Part shown: positions 28,103 to 37,377 of the stretch, one piece after another
Layout of the letters: every line of letters starts with the position of its first letter
Numbering within the stretch: the stretch's first letter is position 1
NCBI RefSeq assembly: GCF_008806595.1
Contig: NZ_VZRB01000037.1
Location: 1 to 64,000 of the forward strand
DNA: 64,000 bases
Direction of reading: 5' to 3'
Origin: Streptomyces luteolifulvus
GTDB lineage: Bacteria > Actinomycetota > Actinomycetes > Streptomycetales > Streptomycetaceae
The notes under the pieces: generated by a model
What the model saw: only the letters and a program-made list of their open reading frames with translations
Databases searched by the model: none
Told to the model about the DNA's origin: nothing
Translations under genes and position numbers: made by a program

Positions 28103-28816
28103 ATGACGTCCGCCCGAACTGACTTCTTTGCCGAGCCGTCCGCGCCCGCGCTTCCGGTCACCGGTATCCGGCTCGATCCGGCGCGCACGGCTCTCGTCGT
28201 CACCGACCCGCAGATCGATTTCCTCAGCCCGGCCGGTGCCACCTGGGAGATCTTCGGTGGCAGCGTGACCGACAACGACACCGTTCTTCACATAGGGCAG
28301 TTACTTGAAGCCGCCAAGGCTTCTGACATCACCGTCGCGATCTCCCCTCACTACTACTACCCCTCCGACGACGCCTGGCAGTTCGGCGGACCTCTGGAGC
28401 GGTACATGCAGAAGGTGGGCATGTTCAGCCGCCGAGGTCCCCTCGTTCTCGATGGCTTTGCCGACTCAGGGGCTGATTTCCTGCCGGCCTACCGTGAGCA
28501 CATACTCGACGGCACAACCGTCATCGCCTCGCCGCACAAGATCGTGGGGCCCGAGTCGAACGACCTCGTCCTTCAGCTTCGCAAGCGCGGGGTCTCACAG
28601 GTCCTCCTCGCCGGAATGGCCGCCAATCTGTGTGTCGAGGGGCACTTGCGCGAACTGGTCGAGCAGGGCTTCGAGGTCGTGGTCGTCCGTGACGCCACGG
28701 CCGGACCCCGGCTCCCCGAAGGCGACGGATACCTCTCCGCACTCATCAACTTCCGCTTCCTGGCCAGCGCAACATGGACAACTGCCGAGGCGGTCGCAGC
28801 ACTGTACGGGCACTGA
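28103..28816 (+). CDS. Isochorismatase-family cysteine hydrolase
   Basis: The 237-aa protein has the family triad: Asp35 in ALVVTDPQIDFL, Lys146 in ASPHKIVGPESND, and Cys177 in AGMAANLCVEGHLREL, after the characteristic cis-peptide VLLAGMAAN. Such enzymes hydrolyse isochorismate, nicotinamide, ureido or similar amide/ether bonds. I chose the ATG at 28103, which follows AGGAG and matches the start of the deleted copy; an upstream GTG/ATG at 28070 is less likely. It is monocistronic. The substrate is not deducible. Confidence 0.93.
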   Translation: MTSARTDFFAEPSAPALPVTGIRLDPARTALVVTDPQIDFLSPAGATWEIFGGSVTDNDTVLHIGQLLEAAKASDITVAISPHYYYPSDDAWQFGGPLERYMQKVGMFSRRGPLVLDGFADSGADFLPAYREHILDGTTVIASPHKIVGPESNDLVLQLRKRGVSQVLLAGMAANLCVEGHLRELVEQGFEVVVVRDATAGPRLPEGDGYLSALINFRFLASATWTTAEAVAALYGH

Positions 28817-28948
28817 CAACCGCATCCACCACCGAAGGACATCCATGGTGAACCGGGCTGCCGCGGGGCGAGGGAGCCTGAAACGTCAGGACACGTGGGG
28901 AGCCATGGCCGGAGAGCATAATCCGAGCCGTAGGCCAGGGGGCCCACC

Positions 28949-30329
28949 GGGAGTGTCCAATAGACGGCGGATCCGATGATCAAGGAGACGCCTGATGAGC
29001 GAGACCATCACCGAGCACGAGGCCGTGGAGGAGGCAGTCGTTGAGTCGGCCGCGAAGGCAGTGTCGGACGAGCAGTTGATCGCGATGCTGGTCGACCGTG
29101 CCCGCTCCGACGGACTGCAGCTGACCGGAGAGGGCGGGCTGCTGCAGCAGCTGACGAAGCGGGTGCTGGAGTCCGCCCTGGAGGGCGAGATCACCGATCA
29201 CGTCGGCTACGACAAGCACGACGCGACCGGCCGGAACAGCGGCAACAGCCGAAACGGCACCCGGTCGAAGACCGTGCTGACCGACGTCGGCCCCGTCGAG
29301 GTGAAGGTGCCCCGCGACACCGCCGGCACCTTCGAGCCGCAGATCGTCCGCAAGCGGCAGCGCCGTCTGACCGGCGTCGACGAGATGGTGCTCTCCCTGT
29401 CCGCGAAGGGCCTCACGCACGGGGAGATATCGGCTCACCTGGCCGAGGTGTACGGCGCGGAGGTGTCCAAGCAGACCATCACCACGATCACGGACAAGGT
29501 GATGGAGGGCATGGCCGAATGGCAGGCCCGGCCGCTCGATCGCGTCTACCCCGTCGTCTTCGTGGACGCTATCAACGTGAAGATTCGCGATGGCAAGGTC
29601 GCTAACCGGCCCATCTACGTCGCGATGGCTGTGACCGTCGACGGCACCCGCGACATCCTCGGCATCTGGGCCGGAGACGGCGGCGAGGGTGCCAAGCACT
29701 GGCTTCAGGTCTTCGCTGAGCTGAAGAATCGCGGAGTTGAAGATGTCCTCATGCTCGTCTGCGACGGGCTGAAGGGTCTGCCGGACGCGGTGGAGACGGT
29801 CTGGCCCCGAACTGTGGTGCAGACGTGCATTGTTCACTTGATTCGCAACAGCATCCGCTACTGCGCTCGCCAGGACTGGGACAAGGTCGCCAAGGACTTG
29901 AAGCCCGTCTGCACCGCCCCGAGTGAGGCCGCCGCGACCGAGCGGTTCCTGGAGTTCTCCGAGAAGTGGGGCAGTAAGTATCCGGCTGTGATCAAGCTGT
30001 GGTCCGACGCCTGGGCCGAGATGGTGCCCTTCTTGTCTTCGACGTTGAGATCCGCAAGGTCATCTGCAGCACGAATGCCATTGAGAGCGTGAACGCCCGC
30101 ATCCGCAAGGCCGTGCGGGCCCGCGGACACTTCCCGTCGGAGGCCGCCGCGTTGAAGTGCGTGTACATGGCGCTGATGAGCCTGGATCCGACCGGCAAGG
30201 GCCGGCGCCGCTGGACGATGCGCTGGAAGGCGCCACTGAATGCCTTCCAGATCGCCTTCGACGGCCGTCTGACCCCCACTGACCAGCGATAACTCAACAA
30301 CCAAGATCAGCCGTTAAGTTGACACACCC
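28949..30329 (+). mobile_element. IS256-family insertion sequence
   Basis: The element is bounded by imperfect inverted repeats of about 25 bp: GGGAGTGTCCAAT...ACGGCGGATC at 28949 and its complement GGGTGTGTCAACTTA...ACGGCTGATC ending at 30329. It encloses one transposase gene. The flanks (GGCCCACC and GCGCCTCG) are not a matching target duplication, so one side may have been rearranged. Size about 1.38 kb is normal for the family. Confidence 0.85.
28995..30292 (+). pseudogene. IS256-family transposase, single frameshift
   Basis: The first frame (28995-30092) contains IS256 features: TGRNSGNSRNGTRSKTV, VPRDTAGTFEPQIVRKRQRR, the first Asp in VYPVVFVDAINVKIRDG, and the second in VLMLVCDGLKGLPDAVE. 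Near 30038 one base is lost; the normal continuation FDVEIRKVICSTNAIESVNA with the catalytic Glu lies in the next frame and ends at TAA 30290-30292. The DDE set is therefore split over two frames. Only one shift separates it from an intact gene, which suggests recent inactivation or a sequencing error. Confidence 0.88.
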
Positions 30330-30544
30330 GCGCCTCGCGGGAGCGGGGTTGCGCGGGTCGGCCGTCCGGGCGAAAGCGGGGGCTGGGGTGCAGCGCACCG
30401 CGGCCTGCCCGGCCGGGCGGAGGTCGGGGACTGGCACAGCGGGCGGGAGAACCCCGAACGACAGCGGGTCGTAGTGGACAGAGAGGCCAATCAGGTGCCG
30501 TCCTCCGGGCTGATCCGGTGCACTCGTTCTCTTGGAGTCTCACT

Positions 30545-30778
30545 GTGCGACTGCTCTTCACCACCCATGACGAACCACACACCCACAAGGCCCACTGCGA
30601 CTCGGAGCCGGAAGTTCCGGTCGGTGATGTCGCGCACACGCTCGTGAGTACGGCCGGTATGTCCGGCGACTTCTCGCTCTACGCCCAAGAGGCGGGAGCC
30701 TCCTCGGCCTTCAGGAGGGGTACGCCACGGTTCCCGGCCGCAGCCGCCAGGGCAATGCGCCCCAGGAAAGACGCTTGA
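30545..30778 (+). other. Possible short ORF / N-terminal fragment of unknown protein
   Basis: A GTG at 30545 opens 77 codons beginning VRLLFTTHDEPHTHKAHCDS and EPEVPVGDVAHTLVSTAGM. The start resembles the small ubiquitin-like N-terminal domain found in some actinobacterial FtsK/FHA proteins, and the later part looks random. It may be a relic at the left border of the type VII region. From 30330 to 30544 nothing is recognisable. Confidence 0.25.
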
Positions 30779-30780
30779 GG

Positions 30781-31407
30781 ATGATCTCGATCGCAATTCT
30801 CGCCAGCGACCCGGTTACTGGGGAAGGGGCCGCCTCCTGCCTGCAGAGACAGCGGGGACTGGGGCTGCTGCCTCAGCAGGAGCACGAACGGGCGGACGTG
30901 GTTCTGATGCTGACGGTGGACGTCGTCGAGGAGACGATGCGGCTCATGGAGGCGGTCGCCGCGCGCTCAGTCAATCCGGGAATGGGAATTGTGCTGGTCA
31001 CCGGAAGCATGGCCGAAAGCCAGGTGGTGAGGGCCGTGCAGTTCGGCCTGCGCAGTGTGATATGGCGACAGGATGCCGGTTTCGACAGAATCGCCAAGGC
31101 CATCCGCAGTGTCGCCGACGGATGCGGCGTCCTGCCCGCTTCCGTCCAGGGCTGGCTGATCAACCACATCGGGGCGGTCCACCGTGACGTGTTGGGTCCG
31201 ATGGGACTTACCGCTTCCGGACTGGAGGCCCGTGAGGTGGACGTGCTGCGGTTGCTCGCGGACGGCCTGGACACAACAGAGATTGCCCAGAAGCTGAACT
31301 ACTCGGAGCGCACTATCAAGAACATCATCAGCGGGGTGATGAACCGCCTCGGACTACGCAACCGCACCCACGCGGTCGCCTTCGCACTGCGTTCCGGGGC
31401 CGTGTGA
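30781..31407 (+). CDS. LuxR-type (NarL/FixJ) transcriptional regulator
   Basis: The 208-aa protein has a C-terminal LuxR HTH (about residues 145-205: EAREVDVLRLLADGLDTTEI, LNYSERTIKNIISGVMNRLG). The N-terminal ~120 residues look like a receiver domain (MISIAILASDPV start, ADVVLMLTVDVV, VLVTGSMAESQVVRAVQFGL), but the phosphorylatable Asp is not obvious: the usual strand-3 Asp reads LMLTVD. It may be an atypical receiver. ATG 30781 is chosen; a TTG at 30775 five bases after AGGAAAG is an equally good start. It precedes the type VII locus and is the best candidate for its regulator. Confidence 0.88.
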   Translation: MISIAILASDPVTGEGAASCLQRQRGLGLLPQQEHERADVVLMLTVDVVEETMRLMEAVAARSVNPGMGIVLVTGSMAESQVVRAVQFGLRSVIWRQDAGFDRIAKAIRSVADGCGVLPASVQGWLINHIGAVHRDVLGPMGLTASGLEAREVDVLRLLADGLDTTEIAQKLNYSERTIKNIISGVMNRLGLRNRTHAVAFALRSGAV

Positions 31408-31838
31408 GGTCCACAGACTGGAGCGCCGTGCAGAGAGTGCCCAGCCGGCAGCGTGCTGTTGCTGACGGACGCCGACCGGAACGGTACTCGAGGGAACGTT
31501 TCCAGGTCCGCCCGGGCAGAGTCCGGCGCGACCGAGCCGCCTGTCGCGCTGTGACCTTCTACGGTCATGGCTACACGGCGTCCCGGAGCTTCGGGTCACC
31601 GTCGCCGGCATCCGCCGCACGGGCGGACCGGAGGCATGTCGCCGTGCAGGCCGGGGAGCACGCTCCCCCCTGTGCTCCCCGGCACTGGACCCGCAGCCGT
31701 CGTCGGCGGTCGCCATCACGCGTCGCGGACGGCAAACACCGCACGCGTGATTCGCCGAGGGCCGGCCACGCTCGGCCTGCGGTCGCGGTTGGGAACGAGG
31801 GTTCGGGCTGCCGCCGCACGAGGAGTGGAGCAACACAC
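31408..31838. other. Intergenic region, no gene seen
   Basis: These ~430 bases between the LuxR-type gene and the ricin-lectin gene contain open frames but none with protein-family features. It presumably holds the promoter of the lectin gene, whose AGGAGTGGAG ribosome site is at the 3' end. Confidence 0.5.
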
Positions 31839-33020
31839 ATGGAACGCACAACGAGGCCGGCAGCGGGGGGCGAGGAACCCGTTGTGGATTTGTTCGGCAA
31901 CGTCGCAAGGCCGAGGGAGTCGTCGCCGACGCCAACCGCCGGGCACAGCGCGAGCGAAGGCTTCCGGGAGCGGCGGCCGCTCTGGAATGTCCGCCGCGCC
32001 GGCCGCCCCGAACGCGCAACCCAGGCGGAACCGGCCCCGCTCCACTCCGCCGACCTGCTCTCGGGGCAGCCCGCAGCAGACGTGGGGTACGGCTTTGTCC
32101 CTGAGCGGCGCCCTGGTATCGAGGGCCCGGAGGGCGGACCAGGGTGGCTTGCCAGACTACTGCCCGCGGACGGCGCCTCGTTGAGCGGCGAGACGCCGGC
32201 GGAACCTGGAGGAGCACCGGCGCTGCGCGGCGGGGCGTACGAAGGCGAGCCGGAGCGGAACGCCAGGATCTCCGGGCCGGTGGTCGCCGCCTGCGTACTG
32301 GTGGTCCTCGCACTCGGCGCCTTGTCGTTCCTTGCGTTCTCCGGCACGAGCGAGACACAGGCACGCCCTTCCGGGCAGTCGACCGTTGCCTCGGTCGGCG
32401 ATCTCACCGCCGAGGGGATGCTGGGCGGTTCAGCGTCCGCCACGAGCGACCCCACCGCCGAGAGGGCCGGGGCGAAGCGTTCGGCGCGGGGGCCTGCCGG
32501 GCCGAACGGCACGGCCACCGCGCGGAGAACCGGAGCGCCGGGCACGGTCGCATCCGTCGGGACTGGGGACGTGACAGGAGCGTCGGCCGGTGTCACCGCC
32601 GAGCGGAGTACGTCAGCCACTGTGTCGTCAGTCGCGGCCGACCGCATGATTGTCGGCTACGGGTCGTCACGGTGCATAGAGGCGGCCGCGCGGAGCGGCA
32701 CGGACGGTTCCCCGTTGCGGCTCTGGGACTGCGGCGGTGATGACTGGCAGAAGTGGGTGTTCCGGTCGGACGGGAGCATCCGTTCCATGGGCCTGTGCAT
32801 GGACGTCGCCGAGGCCTCGGCGACGAACGGCACCACGATTCAGTTGGCCCGATGCAACGGCGGATGGGCTCAGGAGTTCACCCTCGACGGAGCACACCAT
32901 CTGGTCAACACTCGGATCGCCAAGTGTGTTGACGTCACCGACGCGGCCACCGGCAATGGCGCACGACTGCAACTGTGGGACTGTGCGAGTACCTCGAACC
33001 AGAAGTGGTACCTGCGCTGA
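31839..33020 (+). CDS. Membrane-anchored ricin-type beta-trefoil lectin
   Basis: The 393-aa protein has a disordered N-terminus rich in Pro, Glu and Arg (about residues 1-140), one transmembrane helix (about 145-168, ISGPVVAACVLVVLALGALS), a Ser/Thr/Ala-rich stalk, and a C-terminal ricin-B lectin domain (about 268-393). The trefoil is shown by RLWDCGGDDWQKWVF, LARCNGGWAQEFTL and LQLWDCASTSNQKWYLR; the middle QxW motif is degenerate (QEF). With the N-terminus inside, the lectin faces outward. Position just before EccC suggests association with the secretion apparatus or target-surface binding. That link is an inference. Confidence 0.85.
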   Translation: MERTTRPAAGGEEPVVDLFGNVARPRESSPTPTAGHSASEGFRERRPLWNVRRAGRPERATQAEPAPLHSADLLSGQPAADVGYGFVPERRPGIEGPEGGPGWLARLLPADGASLSGETPAEPGGAPALRGGAYEGEPERNARISGPVVAACVLVVLALGALSFLAFSGTSETQARPSGQSTVASVGDLTAEGMLGGSASATSDPTAERAGAKRSARGPAGPNGTATARRTGAPGTVASVGTGDVTGASAGVTAERSTSATVSSVAADRMIVGYGSSRCIEAAARSGTDGSPLRLWDCGGDDWQKWVFRSDGSIRSMGLCMDVAEASATNGTTIQLARCNGGWAQEFTLDGAHHLVNTRIAKCVDVTDAATGNGARLQLWDCASTSNQKWYLR

Positions 33021-33274
33021 GCCGACAGCCGCGTGCCGATGAGTTCGGTTACGAGGTGGCCCCGAGACTTGGCCGATGCCTGCAACAGCCTCATTGCCCT
33101 TCAGGTCAGGGTTCGCTGTGCGCCAGGGCAGACCACGGTTCGGATGGCAGGAGCGTGTCCTGCGCCTTCCCTCTGGGCGTTGGAATGCACGGAGATTCCT
33201 GACCCGTGCCCATTCAGGGGCCGGTTCCCCATCATGGCGGTGCCTTTCCGTGACCGCGACAAGGAGACAATGCG

Positions 33275-36200
33275 TTGAGCGTGCTTCTCTTCCGACGTCC
33301 GGCTCGTCGTCGGGGTCCTGAGATGCCGGACGGCGAGCTGAGCCTGCAGGAGCCGCCGACCCTGCCCGAAGTCGTCCCGGACACCTCCGCGGTGTGGACT
33401 TATCTGCCGATGGCGATGATGTCGGTGTCGATGATGCTGATGTTCCTGCGCCCCGGAGGCGGCAACGGGGTCTTCAGCTACCTGGCGATCGGCGTGATGG
33501 TCCTGGCCTCCGGCGCCATGCTGGTGGGCCAGTGGATGCGGCGCAGCGGCGAGCGCAAGCAGCGGCTGCGGGGTGAGCGCCGCGACTACCTGCGTTATCT
33601 GACCCAGATTCGCCAGCGGGCCCGATCCGCCGTCCTGCAGCAGCAACTCGCGCTGGCCTGGCGTCACCCGGAGCCGGCCGCGCTGCGCAGCATGGTCCGC
33701 AGCACCCGGCTGTGGGAACGCCGCCCCGCCGACGAGGACTTCGGCGAGGCCCGGATAGCCGTCGGCGACCAGCAGCTCGCGCTGCGGATGGCTCCGCTGG
33801 CCACGAAACCGGTGGAGGATCTGGAACCGCTGAGCGCGCACGCGCTGCGACGCTTCGTCCGTGCCTACACGACGGTGCCCGACCAGCCGATCGCGCTGTA
33901 TCTGCGTTCCTGGTCTAGGGTCCTGCTGCGTGGCGACGAGGCCGCGGGCCGCGCCATGATCCGTGCCGCCCTGTGCCAGCTGGCGGTGTTCCATCCGCCG
34001 GAAGAGCTGTGGATCGCCGTGTGCGTGTCGGACGAGCGGCGCCCGGAGTGGGAGTGGGCCAAGTGGCTGCCACACCACCTGCATCCGCATGAGCAGGACG
34101 GTGCGGGGCACGTCCGGATGATCGTCTCCGCCTTCGGTGACCTGGACGATCTGCTGGGCGCCGATGCCTTCGAACGTCCCGTCTTCGACCCGGAGGCCCT
34201 CCCGGGCCGGGACGAGCCCCTGACCGTCGTCGTGGTCGACGGGGTGCCGCTCAGCGCGGACCACCGGCTGGAGGGCGCCGGATACCGCAACGTGGTGGTG
34301 ATCGACCTGTCCGGCGGCCTGGTCTGGCGGCCCGGCCGGACCACGCTGCGGCTCGACGTGCGGCCGGACCGGGTCGCCCTGGTACGCACCGACAAGAGCC
34401 GCAAGGAGCAGAGCACGGTCCTCGGCCGGCCGGACGCGATCGGTCCCGTCATGGCCGAGTCGCTGGCGAGGACCCTCGCTCCGTACCGGATGAGCCTCGG
34501 CGCCGATACCGCGGAGCCCCTGGCCACGGACGTCCAGTTGAGCACCCTGCTGTCCATTCCCGACCTGCGCCGGCACGACCCGTCGACTTTGTGGCGGCGC
34601 TCAACGGGCGCCGCCCGCCTGCGCGTGCCGGTCGCGGTGGGCGCCGACGGCCAGCCGGTGGAACTCGACATCAAGGAGTCCGCCGAGGGCGGCATGGGTC
34701 CGCACGGAATGCTCATCGGCGCGACCGGCTCCGGCAAGAGCGAACTGCTGCGCACCCTGGTGCTCGCCCTGGCGCTGACCAACTCCTCGGAGACGCTGAA
34801 CTTCGTTCTGGTGGACTTCAAGGGTGGCGCGACCTTCCTGGGTCTGGACGCACTGCCGCACACCTCCGCGGTCATCACCAACCTGGCCGACGAGGTGGCG
34901 CTGGTCTCCCGTATGCAGGACGCCCTGCACGGCGAGCTGATCCGTCGCCAGGAACTCCTGCGCGCGGCGGGCAACTACACCTCGGCACTGGAGTACGAGA
35001 AGGCCCGCGCTCAGGGCGCCGGCCTCCGGCCGCTCCCCAGCCTCTTCGTCGTGGTCGACGAGTTCAGCGAACTGCTTGCCGCACAACGCGAGTTCATGGA
35101 ACTGTTCGTGATGATCGGCCGGCTCGGACGGTCCCTCGGCGTGCATCTGCTGCTGGCTTCGCAGCGGCTGGACGAGGGCCGGATGCACCAGTTGGAGAGC
35201 CATCTGTCGTACCGGATCGGACTGCGTACCTTCTCCGCCATCGAGAGCCGCGGTGTGCTGGGCGTGCCGGACGCCTACGAGCTGCCGCCGCAGCCCGGCA
35301 GCGGATATCTCAAACACGGCACCGAGTCGCTCCTGCGGTTCCGTGCCGCCTATGTGTCCGGCGCCTACCGGCAACAGCGCCAGGCTGCCGTCCAGGCCCG
35401 GGTGGCCAGCCAGATCGTGCCCTGGACCTCGAGCTGGGTGGTGCCGAGAGACCCCGTCCAGGTGCCGGATCCGGACCCCGTGGAGCCGGAGGAGGGCTCC
35501 GAGTCCCTGCTCTCCGTCGCCGTGGAGCGGCTGCGGGACGCGGGACCGCCGGCCCATCAGGTGTGGCTGCCGCCGCTGGGCGAGCCGTCGGGGATCGACA
35601 CTCTGCTGCCCCCGCTGAGGACCGACCAGGAGCGGGGTCTGGCCGCGGAGGGCCGGCCGGACGCCAGCAAGCTCCGGGTGCCGGTCGGGATCGTGGACAA
35701 GCCCTTCGAGCAGCGTCGCGACCCACTGCTGGTGGACCTGTCCGGCGCCGGTGGGCACGTGGCGATCGCGGGCGGTTCCCAGAGCGGCAAGTCCACGCTG
35801 GTGCGCACGCTGGTGACCGCGCTCGCCCTCACCCACACACCGCGTGAAGTCCAGTTCTACTGCCTGGACCTGGGCGGTGGAACGCTTGCGCAGCTGGCCG
35901 GACTGCCCCATGTCGGCGGAGTGGCCGCCCGGCTGCACACCGAGCGGATCAGCCGTACGGTCGCCGAGGTCAGCGCCGTACTCACGCACCGCGAACAGTT
36001 CTTCGTCGACCACGGCATCGACTCCATGGCCACCTACCGGCGGCGCCGTGCCCAGGGTGACTTCGCCGACGAGAAGCACGGCGACGTCTTCCTCGTCGTC
36101 GACGGTTGGCAGTCCATCCGGCAGGACTTCGACCAGTTCCTGCCGGTGTTCAACCGGTTCGCCGCTCAGGGCCTGAACTACGGGGTGCACCTCGTCGTGA

Positions 36201-37252
36201 CCACCACCCGATGGGTGGAACTGTCGGCGCAGGTACGCGATCAGTCGGCGACCAAGCTGGAACTGCGCCTCGGCGACAGCATGGACTCCAGCGTCGACAC
36301 GCGCAAGGCGAGGACGGTGCCCAGCACCGGCGGACGGGGCCTGACGTCCGAGGGCAAGCTGCATTTCCTGGCCGCGCTGCCCCGCATCGACGGACGACAC
36401 ACCACTGATGACCTCGCCGAGGGCGTCGCGGACCTGGTCACCCGGGTCTCCGCCGCATGGCAGGGGCCGTCCGCCCCAGCGGTGCGAACGCTGCCGTCCA
36501 GGCTGCCGGTGGAGGACTTGCCGGCTTCGCGGCTCGAGCAGGCCGCGCTCAAGGTGGCCTTCGGCCTGGAAGAGGAGACTCTGTCTCCGGTGTGGCACGA
36601 CTTCGGCCGCACACCGCACCTGATGGCGGTCGGGGACTCCGAAAGCGGCAAGACCAATCTGCTCAAACTGTTCGCCCGGGCCATCACCGAGCACTACTCG
36701 CCGAAGGAGGCGCGCATCCTCCCCGTCGACTACCGGCGCAGTCTCGCGGACGCGGTGCCCGCCGAGTACCGGCTGGGACACGCGGTGTCGGCGGACACGC
36801 TGCGCGAGCTGGTGGGCGGAGCGGCCCGCGCCCTGAAACTGCGGATACCCGGCGAGGAGATCGCTCCCGCCCGGATGCGGCTGGCCGACTGGTGGCAGGG
36901 GCCGCGATTGTTCGTCCTCGCCGACGACTACGACATGGTCGGCGGAGTCTCAGCCGTGGACCACCCTTTCGCGGCGCTCTTCGAGTTCCTGGCGCTCGGC
37001 CACGAGGTCGGTCTGAACATGGTGGTGGCCCGGTCGGCCACCGGTGTGGGACGTGGTCTGGGCGACCCGCTGATGCGGCGGCTCGACGAGGTCAACACAC
37101 CAGGGCTGCTGATGTCGTGCCCGCCCTCGGAGGGTTTCGTCTTCGGCAACATCAAGGCGCAGAACCTGCCGCCCGGCCGCGCCAAGTACGTCCTGCGCCG
37201 CAAGCCCCTGCTGATGCAGACGGCCGTCGTGGACGGGGAAACCCCGGCCTGA
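33275..37252 (+). CDS. eccC: Type VII secretion ATPase EccC (fused EccCa-EccCb)
   Basis: The 1325-aa protein starts at TTG 33275, eight bases after AAGGAG; ATG at 33270 would stop after two codons. Two transmembrane helices lie at about 41-58 and 66-86. Three FtsK/SpoIIIE ATPase domains follow, with P-loops GATGSGKS at 482-489, GGSQSGKST at 833-841 and GDSESGKTN at 1120-1128. Domain 1 has an intact Walker B (LFVVVDEFSELL). Domains 2 and 3 have the atypical VVDGW and LADDYD acids usual in ESX EccC. It is the motor that recognises and drives substrates through the ESX membrane complex. It is convergent with mycP across a short terminator-like gap. No EccB, EccD or EccE is encoded nearby. Confidence 0.96.
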   Translation: MSVLLFRRPARRRGPEMPDGELSLQEPPTLPEVVPDTSAVWTYLPMAMMSVSMMLMFLRPGGGNGVFSYLAIGVMVLASGAMLVGQWMRRSGERKQRLRGERRDYLRYLTQIRQRARSAVLQQQLALAWRHPEPAALRSMVRSTRLWERRPADEDFGEARIAVGDQQLALRMAPLATKPVEDLEPLSAHALRRFVRAYTTVPDQPIALYLRSWSRVLLRGDEAAGRAMIRAALCQLAVFHPPEELWIAVCVSDERRPEWEWAKWLPHHLHPHEQDGAGHVRMIVSAFGDLDDLLGADAFERPVFDPEALPGRDEPLTVVVVDGVPLSADHRLEGAGYRNVVVIDLSGGLVWRPGRTTLRLDVRPDRVALVRTDKSRKEQSTVLGRPDAIGPVMAESLARTLAPYRMSLGADTAEPLATDVQLSTLLSIPDLRRHDPSTLWRRSTGAARLRVPVAVGADGQPVELDIKESAEGGMGPHGMLIGATGSGKSELLRTLVLALALTNSSETLNFVLVDFKGGATFLGLDALPHTSAVITNLADEVALVSRMQDALHGELIRRQELLRAAGNYTSALEYEKARAQGAGLRPLPSLFVVVDEFSELLAAQREFMELFVMIGRLGRSLGVHLLLASQRLDEGRMHQLESHLSYRIGLRTFSAIESRGVLGVPDAYELPPQPGSGYLKHGTESLLRFRAAYVSGAYRQQRQAAVQARVASQIVPWTSSWVVPRDPVQVPDPDPVEPEEGSESLLSVAVERLRDAGPPAHQVWLPPLGEPSGIDTLLPPLRTDQERGLAAEGRPDASKLRVPVGIVDKPFEQRRDPLLVDLSGAGGHVAIAGGSQSGKSTLVRTLVTALALTHTPREVQFYCLDLGGGTLAQLAGLPHVGGVAARLHTERISRTVAEVSAVLTHREQFFVDHGIDSMATYRRRRAQGDFADEKHGDVFLVVDGWQSIRQDFDQFLPVFNRFAAQGLNYGVHLVVTTTRWVELSAQVRDQSATKLELRLGDSMDSSVDTRKARTVPSTGGRGLTSEGKLHFLAALPRIDGRHTTDDLAEGVADLVTRVSAAWQGPSAPAVRTLPSRLPVEDLPASRLEQAALKVAFGLEEETLSPVWHDFGRTPHLMAVGDSESGKTNLLKLFARAITEHYSPKEARILPVDYRRSLADAVPAEYRLGHAVSADTLRELVGGAARALKLRIPGEEIAPARMRLADWWQGPRLFVLADDYDMVGGVSAVDHPFAALFEFLALGHEVGLNMVVARSATGVGRGLGDPLMRRLDEVNTPGLLMSCPPSEGFVFGNIKAQNLPPGRAKYVLRRKPLLMQTAVVDGETPA

Positions 37253-37279
37253 CACCAACGGAGTGAGCGGACGCCCGGC

Positions 37280-37309
37280 TGCCGGTGAGGTGTGAGCCCT
37301 CACCCGGCA
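37280..37309. terminator. Bidirectional hairpin between eccC and mycP
   Basis: TGCCGGTGAGG and CCTCACCCGGCA pair around a TGTGAGC loop with one bulge, in the 125-base gap between two convergent genes. No U-tract is present. Confidence 0.55.
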
Positions 37310-37377
37310 ACCGGCGCCCTGTCTCCGCGCCCTCCGGCGTCCGCCACCAGGGCGCACCCGGGGGACATCACCACGGG

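Noticed and set aside
30030..30045. Programmed frameshifting in the IS256 transposase
   Set aside because: IS256 transposases are normally translated as a single frame and no slippery heptamer or downstream structure stands out; a mutation or sequencing error is simpler.
33270..33278. ATG at 33270 as the start of eccC
   Set aside because: It is followed by CGT TGA and gives a two-codon frame. The TTG at 33275 is in the eccC frame with a well-spaced AAGGAG.
34601..36781. A 726-codon minus-strand open frame inside eccC
   Set aside because: It is antisense to three conserved ATPase domains of EccC.
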